DNA of 54,412 bases from a virus: the IMG/VR virus record IMGVR_UViG_3300025543_000034, positions 1-54,412 of that record; one strand, written 5' to 3'. The stretch's first letter is position 1; each line of letters starts with the position of its first letter. Of this stretch, positions 28,124 to 35,297 are shown in pieces. A model generated the notes under the pieces. That model did no database searches. It was not told the DNA's origin and worked only from the letters and a program-made list of their open reading frames with translations. A program made the translations under genes and the position numbers.

Positions 28124-28377
28124 TACTCCTTAACTTCTTCTTCTTTTTCGATAGGAGTATAAGAACCGTCTTCAAGATTAATGTTAATCGAACCGTATTC
28201 TTCTTCTAGTTCTTTTTTAAAGTCTTCAGTTTTTTTGTTAACTTCATGGAACTTAGCTAATACTGCGGTTTTTTGGGCTTCTAAGAAACCTGTTTCATTT
28301 AAAAGTTTGTTTAACTCTTTTTGAAAATCTTGAATCTTTTCTAATTGGTCTTTGGAAATTGATTTTACTTCACTCAT
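28123..28377 (-). CDS. Small coiled-coil protein, unknown
   Basis: 84 residues, almost all helix: two Lys/Glu/Leu-rich segments (QLEKIQDFQKELNKLLNETG and ALVAK-like VLAKFHEVNKKTEDFKKELE without the first four letters) and an acidic C-terminal tail. It probably forms a dimeric or trimeric coiled coil. Its leader carries a repeated AATTAAATTAAATTAAA stretch, also found before groEL, possibly as an A/U-rich translation enhancer. It begins a sub-cluster leading into the terminase genes, about 50 bp after the holin gene. Function unknown. Confidence 0.6.
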   Translation of the reverse strand: MSEVKSISKDQLEKIQDFQKELNKLLNETGFLEAQKTAVLAKFHEVNKKTEDFKKELEEEYGSININLEDGSYTPIEKEEEVKE

Positions 28378-28429
28378 TTTAATTTAATTTAATTGGTTAT
28401 TAATGTATTAATATAGTTACAGGTTTTAT

Positions 28430-28891
28430 TTATTTTTTAAATATACTTGTAACTTTTTCACTACTTCGTCCACCGAAATAAGCTAAAACAACAGCCATCA
28501 TTACTTTTTCAAACGTGTCGTTCCAGGTTACTCCTATGTGAAATGGTATTGATTCAACGCTGTCTAATATACCAGCTAATGAAAATATAACAATACACCA
28601 CACTAATACTAATGGGCGTACGTTTTTAGAAAGCCATGAATCTGATATTGAATCGGCTTGCCATCTTGATGTAACAGCTTCCATTTCTTTATTTTGTTGT
28701 TCAAATATAAGCTGTTGTAGTTTTATTTTATCTTCACCACTTGCATCAGATTTACCGATAGCAGCAATAGCTTCAGCTGGTGAAGTTACACCACTTAGTA
28801 CACTACCTAATGCAGGGTTGACTAATGATGCGGCACCAAACAATAGTTTACCTACTGTTGTATCTTTAAATTTTTTTTTAGGATCTGGCAT
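28430..28891 (-). CDS. Holin-like protein (3-TM type)
   Basis: 153 residues from the ATG at 28891; a longer reading from 28996 would run deep into the zincin gene, so the internal start is preferred. Segments: a basic N-terminus (PDPKKKFKDT), a Gly/Ala-rich hydrophobic stretch (VGKLLFGAASLVNPALGSVL), a polar helical middle (KLQQLIFEQQNKEMEAVTSR with WQADS after), then SWLSKNVRPLVLVWCIVIFS leading into a span, and a last hydrophobic helix (KVMMAVVLAYFGG) before a basic end. This matches the GTA/phage 3-TM holin family, including the WLSKxxRPL motif. It should open the inner membrane at lysis. It overlaps the preceding zincin gene by 14 bp. Confidence 0.75.
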   Translation of the reverse strand: MPDPKKKFKDTTVGKLLFGAASLVNPALGSVLSGVTSPAEAIAAIGKSDASGEDKIKLQQLIFEQQNKEMEAVTSRWQADSISDSWLSKNVRPLVLVWCIVIFSLAGILDSVESIPFHIGVTWNDTFEKVMMAVVLAYFGGRSSEKVTSIFKK

Positions 28892-29186
28892 AAGCTTCTT
28901 TTTCCCAAGGAAGATTTTTAGCACCTTCCTCCATTGTTTTTCTTGAGTAACGTTTACCTCTCCAGTAAACATTATTATCATCATAATCCAAATCACCTCG
29001 CTTCATTTGATCTATATGAATCTTTTCATGAGCGACTACACCTTGTATTTGCTTTGGATCTTTAATATCTTTATTAATTAAAATACTTCCGTTTCTGTCT
29101 GCTTTTCCTAATACACCTTCTTCTAAACTTACATTGTAAATTGGAGTGTTATCGATAACGTATGGTGGATTTATTTTAAAAGCCAT
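28878..29186 (-). CDS. Small zinc metallopeptidase-like protein
   Basis: 102 residues containing VVAHEKIHIDQM with HExxH at 53-57 and a downstream PWEKEAY (about 93-99) that could supply the third, glutamate zinc ligand as in gluzincins. Between them lies DLDYDDNNVYWRGKRYSRKT. There is no signal peptide, so it is presumably cytoplasmic or virion-associated. Possible roles are maturation of phage proteins (no other prohead protease is seen) or cell-wall/lysis work, since it overlaps the holin gene by 14 bp. Its start overlaps the stop of the 50-aa gene before it. The motif is clear; substrate and activity are unknown. Confidence 0.6.
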   Translation of the reverse strand: MAFKINPPYVIDNTPIYNVSLEEGVLGKADRNGSILINKDIKDPKQIQGVVAHEKIHIDQMKRGDLDYDDNNVYWRGKRYSRKTMEEGAKNLPWEKEAYARS

Positions 29187-29338
29187 TACTTTCCAGGAAA
29201 TAATTTATTAAGTTTTTCTTTACGCTGTTGACAGCCACAGGGTATGTTTAAACCCTGTGATACTGAATCAACAACTTTTTTAATTCCAGTTGCCTTAGTG
29301 AAATCTTCTATTCTATCACCTAAGCCTTTTGGTTTCAT
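29186..29338 (-). CDS. Small CGC-motif phage protein
   Basis: 50 residues from ATG at 29338 to TAA at 29186. It begins KPKGLGDRIEDFTKATGIKK and ends CGCQQRKEKLNKLFPGK. The pattern GLGDxIExxTxATGIKKVV...CGCxxRKEKLNKLFP is one I recognise from many marine phage genomes, always as a very small protein near lysis or head genes. The CGC could bind metal or form a disulphide. It overlaps both neighbouring genes by TAATG. Function unknown. Confidence 0.65.
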   Translation of the reverse strand: MKPKGLGDRIEDFTKATGIKKVVDSVSQGLNIPCGCQQRKEKLNKLFPGK

Positions 29339-29625
29339 TACGACCAAACAACGTTTGAAACTTCTATTCCTGATGGAAGCTTAACTTTAGCTTTTACACC
29401 ACCTGGATTAGCAGTTAATGCGTAGTTGATCGCGTCTCTTACAGACGGAGTAGTTCCTGTTGAACCGTGAGTAATTGTACATTCGTCGATTACACCACCG
29501 TCTAATTTGATAACTGTACTTGTTCCTGAAGCTGCGTCAACACCTACGATGCCGTCAACTCCGATTAAAACATCACCTCCATCAAGACCTGATCCTGATG
29601 AATGAATTGAGATAAATTTTGCCAT
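29338..29625 (-). CDS. Putative head decoration / abundant small structural protein
   Basis: 95 residues, beta-rich and Gly/Val/Thr-rich (FISIHSSGSGLDGGDVLIGV, VKAKVKLPSGIEVSNVVWS), with no charged helices. Codon choice is visibly more GC-rich than the surroundings, like the major capsid gene, suggesting high expression. Small beta proteins of this kind recur in marine phages next to structural genes. A decoration or other abundant virion role is inferred. Its stop overlaps the next start (TAATG). Confidence 0.45.
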   Translation of the reverse strand: MAKFISIHSSGSGLDGGDVLIGVDGIVGVDAASGTSTVIKLDGGVIDECTITHGSTGTTPSVRDAINYALTANPGGVKAKVKLPSGIEVSNVVWS

Positions 29626-29667
29626 AATAATTGATTTTTGTTTGTTGTTAATGTTTATTGATTGTTG

Positions 29668-30360
29668 TTATTTCTTATGTTTATACATACTATATGGGCT
29701 TGATCCATATTTTTTACTATATTTTTTTTCTTTCTTTTCAAGTTTGTCTTCTACTCTACCTAGTTTATCCATATCTACTTTTTGACCTTGCTCGTAAGCA
29801 TCATAAAGTTTTTTATGTTTTCCTGAAAGTTTATTTATTTTACCTTTTAGTTTTTTTTTAGGATCACCTTCCATTTTATATGGAGACTTAGATCCACCAC
29901 CACTTGTGCAACCAGATTTTTCTAATGGAGTATCTGGATATACGGTTCTCACCATTGTCGCCCGCTTTGGCTGTTTAGCCGGCATCACTGGAGCAGTTTT
30001 TGCACTTAAACCTTTCATATTACCTTTTGGTTCAGAAGCTTTAGAATCTACTCCATGAACTTGATGCTTTCTTTTATACATTGGCGATCCTTTCATCTCT
30101 AACATAGATTTTGCTTTTTCATAATCACCTCCAGCTTTTTGCATAGCATGACCAAAAGCATTACCATGTAAAGGTCCGTACTTTTCCATAGGTGAACTAT
30201 ACCTTTGTTTAAATGCACTTCCGTTATATTTATAATTTGGACTGTTTGAATCACCCATAGCATTATAACCACCAGACATATCTTTAAACAAGTCTTTTCT
30301 TTCTTGGCCACCACTTACTGAGATGTTTCGGCCTTTTCCTTCGTGTTTATATTTTCCCAT
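29668..30360 (-). CDS. Basic low-complexity protein with SPYK-like motifs
   Basis: 230 residues, very rich in Lys, Gly, Ser and Tyr and predicted to be largely disordered. It repeats short motifs: EMKGSPMYKRKH, GSKSPYKMEGDP and GSSPYSMYKHKK at the C-terminus. One helical basic segment (KKKLKGKINKLSGKHKKLYD) precedes the C-terminus. It heads a row of similar small basic proteins (30363-33022). Possible roles are binding packaged DNA or acting as tag-bearing virion cargo. There is no enzyme motif. Confidence 0.55.
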   Translation of the reverse strand: MGKYKHEGKGRNISVSGGQERKDLFKDMSGGYNAMGDSNSPNYKYNGSAFKQRYSSPMEKYGPLHGNAFGHAMQKAGGDYEKAKSMLEMKGSPMYKRKHQVHGVDSKASEPKGNMKGLSAKTAPVMPAKQPKRATMVRTVYPDTPLEKSGCTSGGGSKSPYKMEGDPKKKLKGKINKLSGKHKKLYDAYEQGQKVDMDKLGRVEDKLEKKEKKYSKKYGSSPYSMYKHKK

Positions 30361-30362
30361 GA

Positions 30363-30521
30363 CTATGAACTCATATGTTTAGAAATCCAAGAACCGTGTT
30401 TTGAATCAGATTTAGAACCTGCTTGTGCGTTTTCTGCGTAATGTTTTCTTGCACTTTTAGAAAGTGATTGATTGCTAGCTTCTTTTACGTCGTAAGCTAC
30501 TTTTTTACTAATGTTTGGCAT
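30363..30521 (-). CDS. Small basic protein, unknown
   Basis: 52 residues, ATG at 30521 to TAG at 30363: begins PNISKKVAYDVKEASNQSLS and ends HGSWISKHMSS. It is basic and Ser-rich with no cysteine. It fits neatly between two other small genes in the same direction with an A/T-rich leader, and belongs compositionally to the same basic-protein row. Function unknown. Confidence 0.55.
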   Translation of the reverse strand: MPNISKKVAYDVKEASNQSLSKSARKHYAENAQAGSKSDSKHGSWISKHMSS

Positions 30522-30538
30522 AATATTGTTTTTTTTAT

Positions 30539-30709
30539 TTATTTTTTAGACATTTTTCTAAAGGTCTTTGCTAAGTTGTATCTTTTACTTCCTGGAGGAC
30601 AAGATGGTCCACCAAATTTAGATCCCGTGCAAACACCTTTTGTACCTCTTTTTTTTATACTTTTAGTTACATCTTGTATCCAACCGGTTTTGTAAAATGG
30701 TTGATTCAT
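30539..30709 (-). CDS. Small basic Cys/Pro-containing protein
   Basis: 56 residues, ATG at 30709 to TAA at 30539: begins NQPFYKTGWIQDVTKSIKKR and contains GVCTGSKFGGPSCPPGSKRY. Two cysteines in a Gly/Pro context suggest a metal site or a disulphide. The basic C-terminus ends MSKK. It is one of several tiny basic proteins in this part of the late operon. Function unknown. Confidence 0.55.
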   Translation of the reverse strand: MNQPFYKTGWIQDVTKSIKKRGTKGVCTGSKFGGPSCPPGSKRYNLAKTFRKMSKK

Positions 30710-30713
30710 GATA

Positions 30714-31232
30714 TTAACTTAATGCAATTAGATCTGTTACACCACCGCTTGTACCAGTTGAATAAACTTGTACAACGCTAACTGGTAATACAAAACCTTG
30801 AGCAGGTTTTACAAATGTTACCACTTCATCGTTTACAGTGTGTACTTTTAAAATAGCCTCTGTATCATAACTATATGTAAGAGTTGCATCAGCAGCTATA
30901 GTGTCAGCTTGTGCTAAAACGTAATTACTAGCATCTGTTACGCTAGCTATTAAAAGACCATCAGCTGGTAAACCAGCACCTGTTACTCTCATACCAACCT
31001 TAATTTGTGGGTTAGGTGATTTTAAACCAACGTTAGCTGAGTTACTTACAGCATTGTTATCGCTAGTTGTTGTTACAGGTAGTGTAGTTGGTGAATTACC
31101 AACATATAAGTTATATTGTTTCCACGAGCTTTGCGGTGTTGTTGATTTTGTTCTGCCGTCCAATAATAATGTATCACTTGGTGTTACAGCTATTCCAGAC
31201 TTATAAGAATCAGTGTAATAATTTCTAATCAT
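30714..31232 (-). CDS. Small beta-rich virion protein with GM-type inserted domain
   Basis: 172 residues. The first 45 (MIRNYYTDSYKSGIAVTPSD) and last 40 residues look like one beta domain. Between them lies a module (VGMRVTGAGLPADGLLIASV, then SNYVLAQADTIAADATLTYS) closely like modules in the 1405-aa and 469-aa virion proteins. It has no signal peptide. A head-surface or decoration role is likely from the context of small structural genes. It ends 4 bp before the next small gene starts. Confidence 0.5.
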   Translation of the reverse strand: MIRNYYTDSYKSGIAVTPSDTLLLDGRTKSTTPQSSWKQYNLYVGNSPTTLPVTTTSDNNAVSNSANVGLKSPNPQIKVGMRVTGAGLPADGLLIASVTDASNYVLAQADTIAADATLTYSYDTEAILKVHTVNDEVVTFVKPAQGFVLPVSVVQVYSTGTSGGVTDLIALS

Positions 31233-31252
31233 TTTTTTTTATTTTTTTTTAT

Positions 31253-31528
31253 TTAACATTTCCACCTTCTTCTAGCAGCTCTACCTCTTTCACCGGTCCA
31301 GCCTTTTGATCTAGCGCAGAATGATTTTCTTCTTTTAGCAGCTTTGCTTCCTGGTTTAACTTTACCAGTTACTGCAGTTTTTAATTTACTTCCAGGGTTT
31401 TCTCTTCTATATTGTTTAACACCTGTTTTAGTCATACCAGCACCCTCTTCTGTTTTTCTAAAAGTTCTACCTTTGCCTTGGGTAGTTTTTCTCATTTCAA
31501 ATGGACTGCCTGGTAATTTAAATGCCAT
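31253..31528 (-). CDS. DUF6321-like basic protein
   Basis: 91 residues, very basic. The C-terminal half KAAKRRKSFCARSKGWTGER then GRAARRRWKC matches a pattern I recognise from marine and algal-virus proteins (DUF6321-like: spaced NPGS, KRRKSFCAR, final RW.C). The N-terminus has GSPFEMRKTTQGKGRTFRKT. Function is unknown; the charge suggests nucleic-acid contact. Its start overlaps the stop of the upstream 41-aa gene by one base (TAATG). Confidence 0.65.
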   Translation of the reverse strand: MAFKLPGSPFEMRKTTQGKGRTFRKTEEGAGMTKTGVKQYRRENPGSKLKTAVTGKVKPGSKAAKRRKSFCARSKGWTGERGRAARRRWKC

Positions 31529-31653
31529 TACTTTTTCTTTTTCTTAGGAACACAGTTAGGTACTTTTCTACCGTTTTTAGTTTTCATACCATAAGCCTCA
31601 TAGCCTTTCCAGCACGGGTTTTTCATCATTTTTTTAAAAAAAGGTGAGTTCAT
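31528..31653 (-). CDS. Tiny VPNCVP-motif protein
   Basis: 41 residues, ATG at 31653 to TAA at 31528: NPCWKGYEAYGMKTKNGRKV followed by PNCVPKKKKK. The NPCWxGYExxGMKxKNGxxVPNCVP pattern recurs widely in marine phages, alone or at the end of larger proteins. Two cysteines 24 residues apart may hold a small fold or metal. Its start overlaps the stop of the M15 peptidase gene (ATGA). Function unknown, but the family pattern makes the gene real. Confidence 0.7.
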   Translation of the reverse strand: MNSPFFKKMMKNPCWKGYEAYGMKTKNGRKVPNCVPKKKKK

Positions 31654-32114
31654 ATTATTTTGTATTTAGTTTTACCGTTTTCTTTATAAGCTTGTAAACA
31701 TCTTCTTCTGTTAGCATCTTCAGATACGTAACTCACATGTACCCAATTAGGGTTTTCCTCTGTGCCAAATTCCCAAATAATCTGATCGAAATCTAAATTA
31801 TTTTTTATATACTCATACATCTCTGCATTAGTCTTATAACCATAGTTATCATCTAGGTCAAGTGCGCAACCTATACAATGTTGTGAGGTTGTGCTTCCGC
31901 CAATAGCAGAATTTAATTTGGGTGAGCGATAGAAACTATTAATAGCAATTGGACCACCTACCCATTTACGTAGAGGTTCAAACACTTGTTCTGCAATAGT
32001 TTTCATGTTAATTAAATCTATTTCTCTAGGTGTGTTATCAATACCAAGCCTAGTAGCTGTGTGAGATTTAATCCCTTCTTTAAGCGAGATGTGTTCACTT
32101 ATTCTATCACTCAT
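31650..32114 (-). CDS. M15-type peptidase endolysin
   Basis: 154 residues, the zinc D-Ala-D-Ala carboxypeptidase/L-Ala-D-Glu endopeptidase family M15_3. The zinc ligands appear as His79 and Asp86 in SQHCIGCALDLDD and His126 in WVHVSY; the preceding INSFYRSPKLNSAIGG is also typical. It should cut peptide cross-links in the host wall at lysis. There is no signal peptide, so release would depend on the holin at 28430-28891, which lies 2.8 kb downstream rather than adjacent. The family call is firm; the exact bond cut is not. Confidence 0.85.
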   Translation of the reverse strand: MSDRISEHISLKEGIKSHTATRLGIDNTPREIDLINMKTIAEQVFEPLRKWVGGPIAINSFYRSPKLNSAIGGSTTSQHCIGCALDLDDNYGYKTNAEMYEYIKNNLDFDQIIWEFGTEENPNWVHVSYVSEDANRRRCLQAYKENGKTKYKII

Positions 32115-32129
32115 TTTAGTGAAATTTTA

Positions 32130-32294
32130 CTATCTTTTAGCAATACTGCTAATTGGTCCTGCTTTATATGGAAGATCTGCTTTTAAAACCTGCATTGGAT
32201 CCATACCATATCTTGGATTACCTTTTTTTAAGTTTGATGGTGTATGAGGTCCACTCCATACCGCATCGCTACCATATTGTCCTTTTTTGCTCAT
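32130..32294 (-). CDS. Small protein, unknown
   Basis: 54 residues, ATG at 32294 to TAG at 32130: KKGQYGSDAVWSGPHTPSNL then KKGNPRYGMDPMQVLKADLP and a short basic end. Gly/Pro/Lys-rich and probably extended. It lies 15 bp upstream of the endolysin gene and 4 bp after the 204-aa gene, in phase with the dense packing here. No function can be given. Confidence 0.55.
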   Translation of the reverse strand: MSKKGQYGSDAVWSGPHTPSNLKKGNPRYGMDPMQVLKADLPYKAGPISSIAKR

Positions 32295-32298
32295 AATA

Positions 32299-32913
32299 TT
32301 ATGTTTTATTTACGTCTTTTGCAAAATCTTCAAAATCACTTTCATCAATCATTTCACCCACTTTGTAATCTCTACCTGTATAGTGTTTTGCACCTCTAGG
32401 AAATCTTAATGTATCTTTAGATGATCCTGTTTTCATTTCATCAGAATTAACAACGTATTTACCTTTTTTATCAGACTTAACTCTTCCCATATCTTCTAAA
32501 TCTTGCACGTTTACTCTTTTGTACTTAGGATCGTTTTGGTTTAAAGGTGGATTTTTTTTAGAATATCTTTTTACTTTACCGTATTCTATATCATCACCTT
32601 TTTTATTATATCTACCTTTTTCATAACCATCATAGCTATAATTTTCTTGACCTTGTTCTTTTACACCTTTAGCTCTTTCTCTTCTTGAACTACGTAAAGC
32701 TTTATTAGCCATTCTAATGTTTTTTCTTTCTTGTCTTCTAGCTTCTCTACTTTCTTTGTTCATTATAGGATTCATATCACCATAAGGACCTGGAGGAGGA
32801 ACCGGTTGATCCAATTGCTTGTTAGCCATTTGCTGAGCCATTTCTTCTCCTTGAAAAAGACTTTTACCTAATTCTTGGATTTTTTGATTAGCAAATTTAT
32901 TAGGATTAATCAT
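32299..32913 (-). CDS. Basic, largely disordered phage protein
   Basis: 204 residues with many Lys/Arg and Asn/Gln. A helical N-terminus (QKIQELGKSLFQGEEMAQQM) is followed by a Pro patch (DQPVPPPGPYGDMNP), a strongly basic helix (SREARRQERKNIRMANKALR), a Tyr/Lys-rich linker and an acidic C-terminus (IDESDFEDFAKDV). Composition suits a DNA-binding virion or assembly protein. It shares Lys/Tyr/Gly-rich style with the 230-aa protein at 29668-30360. No known family recognised. Confidence 0.5.
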   Translation of the reverse strand: MINPNKFANQKIQELGKSLFQGEEMAQQMANKQLDQPVPPPGPYGDMNPIMNKESREARRQERKNIRMANKALRSSRRERAKGVKEQGQENYSYDGYEKGRYNKKGDDIEYGKVKRYSKKNPPLNQNDPKYKRVNVQDLEDMGRVKSDKKGKYVVNSDEMKTGSSKDTLRFPRGAKHYTGRDYKVGEMIDESDFEDFAKDVNKT

Positions 32914-32917
32914 ATCT

Positions 32918-33022
32918 TTATTTTTTAGATTTTAAAACTTTGATTTTAGCTTCTAACTTAGCAATCTTTTTGTCAATAGGAGATAATTCTTTTACCTCTA
33001 CTTTTTTTTCTTTTTTTCCCAT
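32918..33022 (-). CDS. Tiny lysine-rich helical protein
   Basis: 34 residues, ATG at 33022 to TAA at 32918: starts GKKEKKVEVKELSPIDKKIA and ends in a heptad-like KLEAKIKVLKSKK. About 40 percent lysine. It fills the only gap between the winged-helix gene (2 bp away) and the 204-aa gene (4 bp). A short coiled-coil or DNA-coating peptide is possible. Confidence is moderate because of its size. Confidence 0.5.
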   Translation of the reverse strand: MGKKEKKVEVKELSPIDKKIAKLEAKIKVLKSKK

Positions 33023-33024
33023 GA

Positions 33025-33468
33025 TTATCGGTTTTTATCTTTGTTAACGTTGTTAATGGATGTGATCATTACTTTATCCATATAGGTTTTACCTTTCATT
33101 ATTTTATTACGATGTAAACTTGTAGGTATATCCTCTGTTCCTAGCATAATTCGGTACATACGACTTATTAGTTGTTTACACTTGAAGGAAACTTTATAAA
33201 TATTATACTTTTGGGTTGTGCGATTATGTTTTCTCCAAACCGTTATCCAACCTTCTTTAAGTAATCTGTTCCAGCGTCTATTGTCCCAACTATAAGAATA
33301 CGTACCGATTTTAAAATCTTCTCGTGTAAAAAGATCCATGCAATCGAAATATATTAATAACTCTAAGTCTGCATCATTTAACTCGTAATTTTTACAAGCC
33401 CACTTTCTAATAATTCTATAATGTTTTAAAAGGTTTAACTCTCTTATGTCACTAGGTTCTATTCTCAT
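33025..33468 (-). CDS. Winged-helix (MarR-like) DNA-binding protein
   Basis: 147 residues. Helices LLKHYRIIRKWACKNYELND and ADLELLIYFDCMDLFTREDF are followed by a recognition-helix-like RRWNRLLKEGWITVWRKHNR and a beta wing (TTQKYNIYKVSFKCKQLISR), the order of a MarR-type winged helix. The C-terminus is basic. It may regulate late transcription or bind DNA in packaging. The gene follows groES with an ATGA overlap, so it is likely co-translated with the chaperonin genes. Fold likely; target unknown. Confidence 0.6.
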   Translation of the reverse strand: MRIEPSDIRELNLLKHYRIIRKWACKNYELNDADLELLIYFDCMDLFTREDFKIGTYSYSWDNRRWNRLLKEGWITVWRKHNRTTQKYNIYKVSFKCKQLISRMYRIMLGTEDIPTSLHRNKIMKGKTYMDKVMITSINNVNKDKNR

Positions 33469-33725
33469 AAAACAATAACTACATGATCTAGCTTAACTAC
33501 ATTATAGATTTCGTCTTTAACTTCTATTTGATGTGAATTATTTTTATCAAAATAAATAACATCATTTGTTTTTAAACCACCTGCATCAGCTCCCGCTGAT
33601 ACTACAGTTCCTTCAGCATATCTTATATCTTCTCTTTGTTTTTCACCTAATAGTAAACCACCTTGAGTTTTAGATATACCGGCTTTTGATATTTTAACCA
33701 CTAAGTTTTTACCTATTGCTTTCAT
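33465..33725 (-). CDS. groES: Co-chaperonin GroES (Cpn10)
   Basis: 86 residues from the ATG at 33725; a GTG one codon earlier is possible. It has the full Cpn10 plan: an N-terminal strand (MKAIGKNLVVKI), a flexible mobile loop with a hydrophobic tripeptide (SKTQGGLLLGEKQ, matching GIVL), GTVVSAGADAGGLKTNDVIY, and a closing VKDEIYNVVKLDHVVIVL. It is slightly shorter than the usual 95-97 residues. It caps GroEL rings to enclose substrate. The start lies inside the end of groEL (17 bp overlap) and its stop overlaps the winged-helix gene (ATGA). The order groEL-groES is the reverse of most bacterial operons. Confidence 0.85.
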   Translation of the reverse strand: MKAIGKNLVVKISKAGISKTQGGLLLGEKQREDIRYAEGTVVSAGADAGGLKTNDVIYFDKNNSHQIEVKDEIYNVVKLDHVVIVL

Positions 33726-35268
33726 CACCTATTCTTAAGTTATTGATTACACAATCAGTTGATAAAATAGTAGTAGCTACAGAAGCTGCATTGTTTAAAG
33801 CACTTTTAGTTACAAGTAAAGGATCAATAATCCCTGACTCAATCATATTTACCATATTTCCTGTAACAACATTTATTCCATATCCTGTAACACTAGGCGT
33901 TTCATATTGTTCTATACCTGCATTATGTAATATGGTCTTAAAAGGCGCCTTAATAGCTTCTAGTAGCGCTTCTTCTGACTTATCACTAGCTTCTATATCA
34001 TTAGCTGCGTTTAACAAAGCGATACCACCACCAGAAACTATACCTTGTTTGATAGCAGCTTTAGTTGCGCATATAGCATCTTCAACTCTAGCTTGTTTTT
34101 CTTGTAGTTCAACCTCTGAATTAGCACCTACTTTTACAATAGCTACTTTAGCTGATAATCTAGCTAATCTTTTTTCTAATTTAACAGTTAAGACAGGATC
34201 AGTACATTCTACTAATTCTTTTTCCATCTTGTTAATCATAGATTTAACCTCTTCAGTTGTTTCTATTAAATGTAAAACTGTTTCATTTTCTTCAGTAACA
34301 CTTTTTTTAATTTCACCTAAATGCTCAGGGCCAATTAAATCAATGTCATCACCTAGGTCTTCGTTTATAATTGTTGCTCCTGTTAACATAGCAAGATCAT
34401 CTAATGTTTCTTTCTTACTTATACCGTATACAGGTGCATCTATTACGTTTACTTTTATATTACCTTTAACTTTATTCATAGCTAAAGCTGATAACACTTG
34501 TTGGCTAACGTCAGCTATAATAAGTAAAGATCTGTTATTTTTAATAGCATGTTCTAAGACATTTTGTATTTTTCTTATGTTTTCTATTTCTGATTCAACT
34601 AATAATACTAATGGCTTATCTAGTTCAGCAGTTTTAGATTCTTTGTTTGTTACAAAATGTATATTCTTTAATCCTCTATTATAAGGAACACCATCAACTA
34701 ATTCAAATGTAGTTTCTGGTAATTCTGTTGGTTCTAACACAACAACCCCGTTTTTACCTACAGATCGAAATGCATCAGCTATAATTTTACCAAGCTCTGG
34801 ATCGTTGTTTGTAGATATAGTTGCAACTTGATCTATCATATCTCCTTTAACAGGTATAGAGTTTTCTTTTAAATGATCAATTACTTTTTGTGTTGTTGAT
34901 AAAATACCTTGTTTTATTTCTCTGGATGTAAACTTTTTTTCTAGTTTATAAGCTTCTTCTAGTATTGAATGAGCTAATACTGTAGCTGTTGTAGTTCCAT
35001 CTCCAGCTTCTTTAACAGTTTTTCTTGCAGCTTCTTTTAATAAAGTCGCACCCATGTTTTCTACTGGATCTAAAAGTATAACTGATTCTGCTACTGTTAC
35101 ACCATCTTTTGTAATAATTGGTTTGCCTGTTGTATCTTCTAAAATAACACACTTACCGCTAGCCCCTAATGTGGAGCTAACAGCTTGTGTAAGTTTCGTA
35201 ATACCAGCAAACACATTGTTTTTAGCATCCGAACCAAAGTTCAGATTTTTTACAATTGCATTTGACAT
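33709..35268 (-). CDS. groEL: Chaperonin GroEL (Cpn60)
   Basis: 519 residues, near the bacterial 540-550. The ATP site is kept: ITKDGVTVAESVILLDP, GDGTTTATVLAH (Asp90 in the position of E. coli Asp87), a VEDAICATKAAIKQGIVSGGG-type segment holding the catalytic Asp, and IDPLLVTKSALNNAASVATT. The apical domain is full length. The C-terminus ends INNLRIGDESNR and lacks the Gly-Gly-Met tail. It is divergent throughout, so this is a phage-adapted chaperonin rather than a recent host copy. It should fold phage proteins such as capsid or fibre subunits. It follows a Cys-rich 106-aa gene; a 9-bp dyad upstream of that gene (35657-35679) may control this group. An A/T-rich leader precedes the ATG. Confidence 0.92.
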   Translation of the reverse strand: MSNAIVKNLNFGSDAKNNVFAGITKLTQAVSSTLGASGKCVILEDTTGKPIITKDGVTVAESVILLDPVENMGATLLKEAARKTVKEAGDGTTTATVLAHSILEEAYKLEKKFTSREIKQGILSTTQKVIDHLKENSIPVKGDMIDQVATISTNNDPELGKIIADAFRSVGKNGVVVLEPTELPETTFELVDGVPYNRGLKNIHFVTNKESKTAELDKPLVLLVESEIENIRKIQNVLEHAIKNNRSLLIIADVSQQVLSALAMNKVKGNIKVNVIDAPVYGISKKETLDDLAMLTGATIINEDLGDDIDLIGPEHLGEIKKSVTEENETVLHLIETTEEVKSMINKMEKELVECTDPVLTVKLEKRLARLSAKVAIVKVGANSEVELQEKQARVEDAICATKAAIKQGIVSGGGIALLNAANDIEASDKSEEALLEAIKAPFKTILHNAGIEQYETPSVTGYGINVVTGNMVNMIESGIIDPLLVTKSALNNAASVATTILSTDCVINNLRIGDESNR

Positions 35269-35297
35269 AATTTAATTTAATTTAATTTGATTTAGTA

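Noticed and set aside
28430-28996. Longer 188-codon version of the holin.
   Set aside because: The extra 35 residues overlap the zincin gene by over 100 bp and do not look like a holin N-terminus; the internal ATG at 28891 gives the normal start.
33716-34684. A 322-codon plus-strand reading frame opposite groEL.
   Set aside because: It is antisense to a well-supported gene and its sequence is the low-complexity Ser/Ile/Leu mixture typical of reverse-strand shadows.
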